NCBI GenBank assembly: GCA_913042265.1
Contig: CAJWKF010000005.1
Span: forward strand, 1 to 57,829
DNA length: 57,829 bases
DNA from: an uncultured Gammaproteobacteria bacterium
Lineage (GTDB): Bacteria > Pseudomonadota > Gammaproteobacteria > Nitrosococcales > Methylophagaceae
Reading direction: 5' to 3'
How positions within the stretch are numbered: the stretch's first letter is position 1; every line of letters begins with the position of its first letter. The translations under genes were made by a program, and so were the position numbers. Below, one piece after another: positions 1 to 8,061 of this stretch. The notes beneath the pieces are model-generated. The model saw nothing but the letters and a program-made list of their open reading frames with translations, was not told the DNA's origin and searched no databases.

Positions 1-730
1 ATTCTTTCATCAAATTTCCAAAACAAAACATACCTAATAAAGGTGCAGCATCGGGTAGTAAAAAAGCGACCAATAGCAAAAGTAACAAGGGGAAAATTAC
101 TTTTTCACGTTGTGAAACATGACGTTGTTGCACCATTTTAATTTTTCGTTCTGCTTCCGTGGTTAATGCACGCATAATGGGGGGCTGTATTAGAGGAACT
201 AGAGCCATATAAGAATATGAGGCTACAGCAATAGCTCCCAATAAATCGGGCGCGAGCTTGCTAGCAACATAAATTGAGGTAGGCCCATCAGCGCCACCAA
301 TAATGGCAATAGCAGCAGCATCTGATAGTGAAAAGTCAAAGATTCCAAAAGTAGATAATAAAATGGCTCCCATTAAGGTAGCAAAAATACCTAATTGTGC
401 TGCAGCGCCGAGAAAGAGCGTTTTTGGGTTAGCGAGTAAAGGGCCAAAATCTGTCATGGCGCCGACACCCATAAAAATAATCAGTGGGAATGCACCACTT
501 TCAATACCAACAGCATAGAAAATATGTAAGATACCACCATATTCAGCAAGACCTGCTCCGGGGATATTGGCTAATACGCCACCAAAGCCAATGGGAACCA
601 GGAGCAAAGGCTCGAAATTTTTGTTAATGGCAAGATAGAGCAATAACATACCAATTAATATCATAACACCCTGTCCAGGCGACATTTGATGAAGGCCTGT
701 GTTATGCCAAAGATGTAACAACTTATCCAT
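1..730 (-). CDS. oadB: Oxaloacetate decarboxylase beta subunit, partial (C-terminus outside window)
   Basis: This is the membrane subunit of the sodium-pumping oxaloacetate decarboxylase; it decarboxylates the carboxybiotin carried by OadA and couples this to Na+ export. About 243 codons are visible, starting at an ATG (bases 730-728) just 11 bases after the oadA stop. Family hallmarks are visible: an N-terminal hydrophobic segment, [36 protein letters not shown], and [17 protein letters not shown], whose Asp (about residue 148) matches the Asp needed for Na+ coupling in the family. From memory, the loop after the first segment is about 50 residues shorter than in the Klebsiella protein. Reading continues to base 1 without a stop, so the C-terminal third lies outside. 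Identification is secure. Confidence 0.95.
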   Translation of the reverse strand, partial: MDKLLHLWHNTGLHQMSPGQGVMILIGMLLLYLAINKNFEPLLLVPIGFGGVLANIPGAGLAEYGGILHIFYAVGIESGAFPLIIFMGVGAMTDFGPLLANPKTLFLGAAAQLGIFATLMGAILLSTFGIFDFSLSDAAAIAIIGGADGPTSIYVASKLAPDLLGAIAVASYSYMALVPLIQPPIMRALTTEAERKIKMVQQRHVSQREKVIFPLLLLLLVAFLLPDAAPLLGMFCFGNLMKE

Positions 731-741
731 TATTCAAACCT

Positions 742-2538
742 TTATCCCAGTGAAACAAGATGGTCACCAACTTTAACGGCATCACCAGGTTTGACAGAAA
801 GAGAGATGATTACCCCTTCCTTTTCTGCCACAATCTGTGTTTCCATTTTCATTGCTTCAAGAATTAATATTACTTCGCCTTCCAGTACAGTCTGGCCCAC
901 ATCAACTTCTACTTTCCATATGGTGCCAGCAAGAGGAGCTGATACAGTCGTGGCAGCACTCGAGGAGGCCGATTGTGAAGTCTTACTTCCCTTAATTGAT
1001 GTACTTTCATAATGTGTTAGTTCGCCACCTTCACTTACAACAACGACATAGTCTTGGTTGTTTACATTGACGGTATAGGTTTCGGAGTCTGATTGAGATG
1101 TTGTCAGTTCAGAACTCTCGGCCTTTGTGGTCGCTACGGTTGGAGTGGGCTCAAACGCTTCAGGGTTATTGCGGTTTGCCAAAAAGTTCAAACCAACTTG
1201 GGGGAACAAAGCGTAAGTTAAGACATCATCAACTTCACGATCGCCGACTTCAAGTGAAATACCATCATTACTCACATGCTCTTGTAATTCAGCTGTGAGT
1301 TTACCTAATTCTGGCTCAATTAGATCTGCAGGTCGGCAGGTGATGACATCAGTGCCATCTAAAATCTTTTGTTGTAATTTTTCATTATATGGTGCTGGCG
1401 CAGATCCATACTCGCCTTTTAAAACACCGGCTGTTTCAGCTGTAATATTCTTGTAGCGTTCTCCAGTGAGAACATTAAGCACCGCTTGAGTACCGACAAT
1501 TTGAGAAGTGGGGGTAACGAGAGGAATAAAGCCTAAATCTTCACGAACTCTTGGTATTTCAAGGAGCACCTCGTCTAATCTGTCTTCTGCTCCTTGTTCA
1601 CGCAATTGACTTTCCATATTAGTCAGCATGCCACCAGGGACTTGAGCTACTAGAATTCGTGAGTCGACGCCTCTTAGAGAGCCTTCCCATTTTACATATT
1701 TTTTACGAATATCGCGGAAATAAGCTGCAATTTCTTCTAGCAAGATAATGTTTAAGCCAGTGGGCCGCTGCGTTCCTTCCATCATTGCAACGACAGATTC
1801 TGTAGGTGAATGACCATAGGTCATGGACATTGATGAAATTGAAGTGTCGACATTATCAATTCCAGCTTCGACACTTTTTAGAATTGTTGCTGTGGATAGG
1901 CCTGTGGTGGCATGCGAATGTAATTGAATGGGAATATCAATGGCTTGCTTAAGGCTTGTAATTAGCTCGAAGGCTGTATAAGGCTTAAGCAAACCAGCCA
2001 TATCTTTAATACAGAGTGAGTTGGCACCCATATCTTCGATACGTTTAGCTTGGTCAACCCACATAGATAAATTATGAACAGGACTAAGTGTATATGAGAT
2101 AGTGCCTTGTGCATGGCGACCATTTTCTAATATTGCCTTAATTGCTGTTTCTAAGTTACGAGTATCGTTCATCGCATCAAATACACGGAAGACATCGACA
2201 CCGTTAATAGCGGCTCGCTCGACAAACTTCCTAACTACGTCATCTGCATAATGGCGATAACCTAGTAGGTTTTGGCCACGTAACAGCATCTGCTGAGGTG
2301 TGTTAGGCATGGCAGCTTTCAAACTTCGAATACGGTGCCATGGATCTTCACCTAAGTAGCGAATGCAAGCATCAAAAGTAGCACCACCCCAAGTTTCTAC
2401 TGACCAATAGCCCACTTGGTCAAGTTTTTCAGCGATAGGCAACATGTCCTCCAAGCGAAGGCGAGTGGCAAATAAAGATTGGTGAGCATCACGAAGAACG
2501 ACATCTGTGATACCCAATGTGTGTTTAGATTCGATCAT
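742..2538 (-). CDS. oadA: Oxaloacetate decarboxylase alpha subunit (biotin carboxyltransferase)
   Basis: The 598-residue cytoplasmic subunit transfers the carboxyl group of oxaloacetate to biotin. The N-terminal HMGL-like TIM barrel begins with [17 protein letters not shown] and includes the metal-site region [12 protein letters not shown] conserved carboxylase domain follows at about residues 300-465. A Ser/Thr-rich linker (about 470-530) leads to the C-terminal biotinyl domain, with the biotin-accepting Lys564 in EAMKMET. Length and domain order match OadA rather than pyruvate carboxylase, because no biotin carboxylase domain is present. The gene lies between oadG and oadB in the usual G-A-B order, so the three products should form one Na+-pumping complex. 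PycB-type subunits look similar, but the neighbours settle the call. Confidence 0.96.
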   Translation of the reverse strand: MIESKHTLGITDVVLRDAHQSLFATRLRLEDMLPIAEKLDQVGYWSVETWGGATFDACIRYLGEDPWHRIRSLKAAMPNTPQQMLLRGQNLLGYRHYADDVVRKFVERAAINGVDVFRVFDAMNDTRNLETAIKAILENGRHAQGTISYTLSPVHNLSMWVDQAKRIEDMGANSLCIKDMAGLLKPYTAFELITSLKQAIDIPIQLHSHATTGLSTATILKSVEAGIDNVDTSISSMSMTYGHSPTESVVAMMEGTQRPTGLNIILLEEIAAYFRDIRKKYVKWEGSLRGVDSRILVAQVPGGMLTNMESQLREQGAEDRLDEVLLEIPRVREDLGFIPLVTPTSQIVGTQAVLNVLTGERYKNITAETAGVLKGEYGSAPAPYNEKLQQKILDGTDVITCRPADLIEPELGKLTAELQEHVSNDGISLEVGDREVDDVLTYALFPQVGLNFLANRNNPEAFEPTPTVATTKAESSELTTSQSDSETYTVNVNNQDYVVVVSEGGELTHYESTSIKGSKTSQSASSSAATTVSAPLAGTIWKVEVDVGQTVLEGEVILILEAMKMETQIVAEKEGVIISLSVKPGDAVKVGDHLVSLG

Positions 2539-2582
2539 ATTGATGGCCTTTGGCTAATGGCAAAGTATGGGGGAAAGTGTAC

Positions 2583-2873
2583 TTATTTCTGACGTGAACG
2601 ATACTCAAGGACTGCGGCTGTCAGTACTGAAATTAAGTTCTTATCCTCTTTATTTGTATGTCCAGCTGAAGCAATAGGTCCATGTCGTGGGATCACAGCA
2701 GTTGGGGATGGGATACCACCCTCAGGTAACACACCAACACTTTTTTCATATTGGGTAATAAGTAGGGACATCATCTTTGTGGCAAAGACTAGTAATGTTA
2801 GGAAGACAAAAACAAACCCCATTCCAAAAAGCATGAGTGTTAAACCTTCATTTAGTAAGCTAGGTGCTTCCAT
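2583..2873 (-). CDS. oadG: Oxaloacetate decarboxylase gamma subunit
   Basis: This small 96-residue protein has a single N-terminal membrane helix (about residues 10-33, LTLMLFGMGFVFVFLTLLVF) and a short cytoplasmic tail, the typical OadG arrangement. OadG anchors the alpha subunit to the membrane and assembles the complex. The tail carries two histidines (PRHGPIASAGH); in characterised gamma subunits a histidine-bearing tail binds Zn2+ and speeds decarboxylation. It is the first gene of the minus-strand oadGAB operon, 44 bases upstream of oadA, and is divergent from the RNase J-like gene across a 189-base spacer. The sequence is weakly conserved, so position carries much of the weight. Confidence 0.9.
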   Translation of the reverse strand: MEAPSLLNEGLTLMLFGMGFVFVFLTLLVFATKMMSLLITQYEKSVGVLPEGGIPSPTAVIPRHGPIASAGHTNKEDKNLISVLTAAVLEYRSRQK

Positions 2874-3000
2874 CTACACGAACCCTATAAAATTTAAGAT
2901 AGGCTATAGGCTAATTAAAATACAGCATCTATAGTCGAAACAGGCGGCATTATAGCATTGTTAACAAATGTTGCATTATTTCGATGCTGAGTAATAATTA

Positions 3001-3016
3001 GTCACTATTAAGTGAC
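3001..3016. repeat. Perfect inverted repeat between oadG and the RNase J-like gene
   Basis: Two 6-base arms, GTCACT and AGTGAC, flank the 4-base spacer ATTA, 47 bases before the start of the RNase J-like gene. It could be an operator or a small hairpin in the 5' leader. No regulator is recognised. A separate 10-base palindrome, TTGTTAACAA, lies at 2958-2967 in the same divergent spacer. Both are short, so chance occurrence in AT-rich DNA is possible. Confidence 0.3.
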
Positions 3017-3062
3017 GTCATAATGCATAATAATATCTTTTTGCAACAAACACTATCTATAT

Positions 3063-4439
3063 ATGACACCCGAACATCAAGATTTTTGGTTCTTACCGCT
3101 GGGAGGTACTGGTGAGATCGGCATGAATATGAATTTATATGGCCACGATGGTCAATGGCTCATGGTTGATTGCGGCGTTATCTTCGAGAATTACAATAGG
3201 TTGGATGGTGAAACCGTAAGTCACGAGCGACCACATATTCAAATGGCCGATCCAAAATTTATTTCCGATCGTTACAAGTCCTTAGCAGGCTTAGTTATAA
3301 CTCATGCCCACGAAGATCATATTGGTGCTGTACCTTATATTTGGGAAAAGCTAAAGTGCCCAATTTATACGACGGCCTTCACTGCTGAAATTTTACGCAG
3401 GAAGCTAACTGAAGTGGGCTTAGATGGAAAAGTTCCTGTCACTATTGTAGAGCCTAATGAAGTACTTAAAATTGGTGTGTTTAGTGTCGAATGGGTTGCG
3501 CTTACCCATTCTATTCCTGAACCCTACGGTATGGTTATATCGACTCCAGTGGGCCGTGTTTTTCATACTGCTGATTGGAAATTAGATAAAAAACCAGTTA
3601 TTGGGCTACCTTATGATAAAGAACAATACCAAGAACTAAGCAAACAAGATATTGATGCTATGGTTTGTGATTCAACTAATGCAAACATAGCTGGATGGTC
3701 AGTGTCTGAAGCAAGTTTATACAAAGGCTTAAAACAGCATGTAACTCAAGCAAAAGGTCGAGTTGTCGTAGCGTGTTTTGGGAGTAATCTGGCACGAATT
3801 CATACACTGGCTAAAATTGCTAGAGAAACTGATAGACATCTGGGCCTACTTGGCAGATCTATGGTGAATATGATGTCAGCTGCTAAAGCAACAGGGCTTT
3901 GGACGACAGTCGAAACACATATTGATTCTGCACATTTAGGTTATCTACCTTCAAATACAGTACTTTTAGTTGCAACGGGGAGTCAGGGCGAGCCTAGAAC
4001 TGCATTAAATAGACTTAGTATGAATAGTTTTCGAGATATGGCCCTAGAACCAGGTGATACCGTTATTTTTAGCTCTAAAGTGATTCCAGGGAATGAATTG
4101 TCCATTGAACAAATGATAGAACGCTTAAAAGCAATGAATGTGGAAGTCATAACTGAAGACAATAGCCAACTTCCTATTCACGCTTCAGGGCATCCTGCTC
4201 AAGATGAATTAAAGGCAATGTATGAATGGGTTAATCCTCGTTGTGCTATTCCTGTACATGGCGAAGTGCATCATCTGAATGCAAATGCTAAATTAGCAAA
4301 GCATGTGGGTGTAAAACAGCAATTACTAGGAAAAAATGGTGACCTTTTTTATATTTCACCAGCTATAGGTATAAGGCGCCGTGCAGTTAAAACTGGAAGA
4401 CTTGGAGTAAAGGGCCAAACATTAATCGAAATCAATTAA
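3063..4439 (+). CDS. Ribonuclease J-like metallo-beta-lactamase hydrolase
   Basis: This 458-residue cytoplasmic protein is predicted to be an RNA-processing nuclease of the beta-CASP metallo-beta-lactamase group. The N-terminus has FWFLPLGGTGEIGMN, as in RNase J, and the metal motif HAHEDHIGA. Further metal ligands are plausible in ALTHSIPEPYG and FHTADWKLD. The beta-CASP part follows, with ATGSQGEPRTAL and a C-terminal IPVHGEVHHL. Canonical RNase J is about 550 residues; this protein ends soon after the catalytic part, so the usual C-terminal domain seems to be absent. There is no clear ribosome binding site before the ATG. The gene stands alone, divergent from oadG. RNase J is not the main mRNA decay enzyme in model gammaproteobacteria, so its target is unknown. 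Confidence 0.8.
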   Translation: MTPEHQDFWFLPLGGTGEIGMNMNLYGHDGQWLMVDCGVIFENYNRLDGETVSHERPHIQMADPKFISDRYKSLAGLVITHAHEDHIGAVPYIWEKLKCPIYTTAFTAEILRRKLTEVGLDGKVPVTIVEPNEVLKIGVFSVEWVALTHSIPEPYGMVISTPVGRVFHTADWKLDKKPVIGLPYDKEQYQELSKQDIDAMVCDSTNANIAGWSVSEASLYKGLKQHVTQAKGRVVVACFGSNLARIHTLAKIARETDRHLGLLGRSMVNMMSAAKATGLWTTVETHIDSAHLGYLPSNTVLLVATGSQGEPRTALNRLSMNSFRDMALEPGDTVIFSSKVIPGNELSIEQMIERLKAMNVEVITEDNSQLPIHASGHPAQDELKAMYEWVNPRCAIPVHGEVHHLNANAKLAKHVGVKQQLLGKNGDLFYISPAIGIRRRAVKTGRLGVKGQTLIEIN

Positions 4440-4570
4440 TGAAAATAACTACTGAGTTAATGACAGACTACTAACTGTACTTTTTGACTTTATGAGATTA
4501 GAGTGTTTCTTTTCTAACTGTAAATAAGGCTGGTTTTAAAATATTACTATGCAACCGACTGTTGTCCTAC

Positions 4571-5650
4571 ATGACTGATCCTATTATAGAAATTGCTGGT
4601 GCAGGCCCAGCAGGTCTTGTCGCTGCCATCACTTTAGCTCAAGCTGGCCGTGAGGTTGTGGTACATGAAACTCACAAAGAAGTGGGGCATCGCTTTGGCA
4701 GTCAATACCAAGATTTTCAAGGCCTAGAAAACTGGACGACAGAACAGGATGTACTGAGTCTATTTGAAGAGCAAGGCTTGACTACTGACTTTGCCAACCT
4801 AGCATGTAGGCAAGGTACGGCATTTGATTACAAGGAGCGAGAATACAAGATAAATTGCAAGCACCCTTTGTTTTATATGCTCGAGCGGGGACCTGGTCCC
4901 AAAACTTTGGATAGCGCACTACTTAGACAGGCAAAAGGACTAGGTGTTGAAGTGCGTTTCAACAGTAGACTCAGAGTAATAGAAAATGAAGGTATTATGG
5001 CCGCCGGTCCTAAGGCTGCTGATGCCATGTCTGCCGGATACCATTTCTCAACTAAAATGGATGATGGTTACTGGGTCATTTGCGATGATAATCTAGCACC
5101 GAAAGGTTACTCTTATCTATTGATAATGGATGGAGTAGGCACTGTAAAAAGCTGCATATTTGAAGATTTTAAACAAGAAAAGCTTTATGTGAAAAGAACC
5201 GTAGAAGCCTTTGAAAAATTAGTGAATTTAGAGATGATAAACCCAAAATTTCACGGTGGTATAGGTAATTTTTATGTGCCAGAAACTGCTTATGCAGGGC
5301 GGCACCCCATTATAGGTGAACAAGCCGGTTTCCAAGACACGTTGTGGGGTTTCGGGATGAGATTGGTTATTTCATCAGGCCAATTAGCAGCTCAAAGTTT
5401 ATTAACAGGTGAAAACTACGATACCTTATGGCATCGTGAGCTCAAACCACAGATGGATGCATCGATAGTAAACCGTTGCTTGTTTGCTTTATTAGGTAAC
5501 CGCGGATATGGGTGGTTTTTACGTGCTCAAAGTCACCGTGATGTCAGAGAGGAGTTACGTAAGCAGTATCAATCGTCGATTTTTAAACGTGCACTACACC
5601 CATGGGCTAAGAGACGTTACCTAAGCAATCGGGAAACACTATCCAAGTAA
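4571..5650 (+). CDS. FAD-dependent oxidoreductase, geranylgeranyl-reductase-like
   Basis: The protein has about 359 residues. It opens with a dinucleotide-binding fold, IEIAGAGPAGLVAAITLAQAG, followed by an acidic residue ending the second strand (VVVHE). That pattern, plus a C-terminal region ending the FAD fold (YAGRHPIIGEQAGFQDTLWG), places it in the geranylgeranyl reductase/lycopene cyclase-like flavoprotein superfamily. The substrate is not known and no neighbour suggests one. I chose the ATG at 4571; a TTG three codons earlier (4562) is also open, and neither has a good ribosome binding site. No signal peptide is visible, so it should be cytoplasmic or membrane-associated. Family is fairly certain; function is not. 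Confidence 0.65.
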   Translation: MTDPIIEIAGAGPAGLVAAITLAQAGREVVVHETHKEVGHRFGSQYQDFQGLENWTTEQDVLSLFEEQGLTTDFANLACRQGTAFDYKEREYKINCKHPLFYMLERGPGPKTLDSALLRQAKGLGVEVRFNSRLRVIENEGIMAAGPKAADAMSAGYHFSTKMDDGYWVICDDNLAPKGYSYLLIMDGVGTVKSCIFEDFKQEKLYVKRTVEAFEKLVNLEMINPKFHGGIGNFYVPETAYAGRHPIIGEQAGFQDTLWGFGMRLVISSGQLAAQSLLTGENYDTLWHRELKPQMDASIVNRCLFALLGNRGYGWFLRAQSHRDVREELRKQYQSSIFKRALHPWAKRRYLSNRETLSK

Positions 5651-5747
5651 AGCTGAGTATGATGTCAATAAGTATTTTAGAGTTAATGCTTTAATTTATA
5701 TGGTCGGCAAATACTTAAATAAAGCATGCAATTGTTCTCTTATTTGC

Positions 5748-6047
5748 TTAAGGATTAGACTTGCATTGCCAGCAAAACTCGAAAGCAGGATCATTTTTCT
5801 CAAGGCAGCTTTTGCAAATCCACGCTTTTTCGTGTGTATAGAATGCTGATGTAATTGCAGATATAGCTTTGTCATAATCATTTTCATTAATAACCCAGAG
5901 CTCTAACCAAGTCTCATTAGGAGCTAATTCACCAGCACCAGAAGAAGTATATTCGTTTCTTAAAGTAGTAGGGATATCAGCATTCTCAACAATATTTTTG
6001 ATATTGTGAACAAGGAAATAGTTTTCATTCGTGTAAATAAGCTTCAT
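5748..6047 (-). CDS. DUF2007-family protein with C-terminal zinc ribbon
   Basis: This is a 99-residue protein. Residues 1-65 (MKLIYTNENYFLVHNIKNIV ... ELWVINENDYDKAISAI) have the pattern of the DUF2007 'putative signal transducing protein' family, a small alpha/beta domain related in shape to GlnB/ACT folds. Residues 75-97 carry two CxxC pairs (WICKSCLEKNDPAFEFCWQC), which should form a zinc ribbon. Both parts have been seen fused in proteobacterial homologues. The function is unknown. It lies between two plus-strand genes and is transcribed alone; no terminator is evident. Confidence 0.65.
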   Translation of the reverse strand: MKLIYTNENYFLVHNIKNIVENADIPTTLRNEYTSSGAGELAPNETWLELWVINENDYDKAISAITSAFYTHEKAWICKSCLEKNDPAFEFCWQCKSNP

Positions 6048-6171
6048 TGATTTGGGGTTTGAAATACCTATTATGTGGTGTCAAGTTAAGCAGGTTCAGT
6101 GGAGTTAGTTTACACTTACATCATGGCTGGTAACAGTAAGTTGAAAGGCAATTACAGATAAGGAGAAAATA

Positions 6172-6705
6172 ATGCGTTTAATAAGTTTATCTTTTTTAAT
6201 GGTGTTAATGACAATGTTCAATATAGCAAGAGCAGACGTATTAGAAATCGACAGCGCGGCCCCCGAGTTTGAGTTACAAGATCAAACAGGTAAGTCTCAT
6301 TTTCTTGCTGACTACCATGGTCAGTGGGTAGTACTTTATTTTTATCCAAAAGATGACACGCCTGGATGTACGACAGAAGCATGCTCTTTTAGGGATGAGT
6401 ATAGAGTTCTTTCCGCACTAAATACCCAGATCCTAGGGGTAAGTATGGATAGCATTGAAAGCCATGCGAACTTTTCGGAAAAATATAGTTTACCCTTTCC
6501 ACTATTAGCAGATATTGATGGCCACGTAGCAAATCAATATGGTGCCTTAGCTTCATTAGGGCCTATTAAGTATGCTAAACGGCACACAATAATTATAAGC
6601 CCTATGGGCAAAATAAAGAAAGTTTATCGTAGCGTGAATCCTTCTCTTCATAGTGAAGAGGTAATAGGAACACTTAGAATATTAAAGTCAGAAGCAGACT
6701 CTTGA
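6172..6705 (+). CDS. Exported peroxiredoxin, PrxQ/BCP family
   Basis: This 177-residue thiol peroxidase reduces H2O2 and organic peroxides. It begins with a signal peptide (hydrophobic residues 4-17, likely cleavage after ARA at residue 21), so it should act in the periplasm. The peroxidatic Cys66 lies in DDTPGCTTEACSFRDEY and the resolving Cys71 sits five residues later, the classical two-cysteine PrxQ layout. A clear AGGAGA ribosome binding site precedes the ATG. The MOSC gene is convergent only 10 bases downstream. It differs from the cytoplasmic Bcp at 19.9 kb, which lacks the second cysteine at this place. Confidence 0.9.
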   Translation: MRLISLSFLMVLMTMFNIARADVLEIDSAAPEFELQDQTGKSHFLADYHGQWVVLYFYPKDDTPGCTTEACSFRDEYRVLSALNTQILGVSMDSIESHANFSEKYSLPFPLLADIDGHVANQYGALASLGPIKYAKRHTIIISPMGKIKKVYRSVNPSLHSEEVIGTLRILKSEADS

Positions 6706-6715
6706 TTAAAGAGAA

Positions 6716-7315
6716 CTAAAGAAGGTTTTTTTTGTAGAGAATAAGCTTTTTATCAATGTCAGACCTACGGCGTATAACCGCTGGGACAGCCCTACAATAG
6801 CTGCTCGATAAACCAATAGCATGTATTAAGTCTGAGACTAAGATAGGTGAGGGATACTTATCTAAGTACCATTTTATCCTATCAGCAAAAACATAAGGAA
6901 TCGCTTCGTGTCTTTCAAGCAGAACTTGAACTTTATCTCCAAGTTTAATAGAACCCGCTTGCAAAACTTGACTGTGATAGCCTCGTTTATGAACAATCTT
7001 TTTAATATTCGTAAGATGTTTAATTTTTGAGCAAGGCTCACAATGAAAAGTAAGTCTGAGCTGAGCTGAGCCAATTTGAATAACAGTGCCTGATGATAAG
7101 GCATGAAAATCAAACGGTGTGTCCACGATTATATCTTCTTTTAGATGGCCAGCTTGGATGGAAAATTCATCTAGTGTATTAATAGGTAGTATAAGAAGTT
7201 GCTTTAATGGGTGTTGTGCTTTGTTTCCAATAATACCTGACATATCAACAGACAAGAACTGTGCTGTTTTAATGAAACTGCTACTAATGGGCTTTAAAAA
7301 AAGCTGCTCAACCAT
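6716..7315 (-). CDS. MOSC-domain protein with a C-terminal extension
   Basis: The 199-residue protein matches the MOSC (molybdenum cofactor sulfurase C-terminal) pattern: an N-terminal beta-rich part, LSSGTVIQIGSAQLRLTFHC, then the conserved cysteine region EPCSKI, a KRGYHSQVLQAGSIKLGD segment and a closing strand. MOSC proteins bind or transfer Moco or sulfur-carrying ligands; YiiM-type members reduce N-hydroxylated substrates. After the domain, about 50 residues (RIKWYLDKYPSPILVSDLI, then SSSYCRAVPAVIRRR) look like a small helix-turn-helix segment of unknown role. The start at 7315 has GAGGC upstream. The specific substrate cannot be told. Confidence 0.75.
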   Translation of the reverse strand: MVEQLFLKPISSSFIKTAQFLSVDMSGIIGNKAQHPLKQLLILPINTLDEFSIQAGHLKEDIIVDTPFDFHALSSGTVIQIGSAQLRLTFHCEPCSKIKHLTNIKKIVHKRGYHSQVLQAGSIKLGDKVQVLLERHEAIPYVFADRIKWYLDKYPSPILVSDLIHAIGLSSSYCRAVPAVIRRRSDIDKKLILYKKNLL

Positions 7316-7433
7316 GCTTATAGCCTCAATATAACGATAAAACTTATACTGTCATGTAGTTTTTATTGCAATTGCTTTATATTGAAAAAGCTTATGTCAG
7401 GAAGACTACTTGAATGATGTGACAGAGCCTTAT

Positions 7434-7841
7434 TTAAGGCTTAATAACAGGATACTTTGCAGGAACCCATTTATTCATGCCACCTTTCATATTGTATGCA
7501 GCTTTGAAGCCGAGGTTACGCATTAACTTTAATGTTTGTCCACTGCGATTACCAGTCCGGCAATACAGTAAATAAGTTGTATCTTTATCCAGCGCTTTTA
7601 CTCTCTCAACAAAGTTTTTAGCATAAAAATCTATCAACATGGCATCAGGTAAGTGCCCAGCTTGAAATTCTCCAGAGGTACGGACGTCAATGATCTTGGT
7701 GTTATCACTGTTTTCTGACATTAAACTGGAAAAGTGATGTATATCAATATGCTCAGAAATTAATGATTCTGCTTGAACAGTAGAATGAATCACCAACATT
7801 AATAGAGGTATAAAAAGGCGTAATGAAATCAAGTTGAACAT
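7434..7841 (-). CDS. Periplasmic rhodanese-domain protein
   Basis: This single-domain rhodanese of 135 residues has an N-terminal signal peptide (residues 1-24, ending in VQA). The rhodanese fold starts at IDVRTSGEFQAGHLPDA, and the active-site loop CRTGNRSGQ contains the catalytic cysteine (about residue 94), which would carry a persulfide. The C-terminus is MKGGMNKWVPAKYPV. Such proteins transfer sulfane sulfur; the natural acceptor is unknown. AGGA lies ahead of the ATG. The gene is divergent from the pseudouridine synthase gene, with a 220-base spacer in which I see no clear operator. Confidence 0.88.
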   Translation of the reverse strand: MFNLISLRLFIPLLMLVIHSTVQAESLISEHIDIHHFSSLMSENSDNTKIIDVRTSGEFQAGHLPDAMLIDFYAKNFVERVKALDKDTTYLLYCRTGNRSGQTLKLMRNLGFKAAYNMKGGMNKWVPAKYPVIKP

Positions 7842-8061
7842 ATAATTCCTATTTTTAGATAAACTTTATAATTAATTTTACCTTATCTTCGCTTGCGTAG
7901 CCTGTTTCTTTTTAGGTTAAAAGTTATTCACATTTTATTTTGTGTGTTAACTGTGAGTAATAATTGTGATGTTACAAAAAAACAATCATTATATGGAAAT
8001 TGTTTGTGACTGTTTTGCAAGTAAATTAGAATGTAAAATAGTATTAGCTGCAGAAAGTTGA

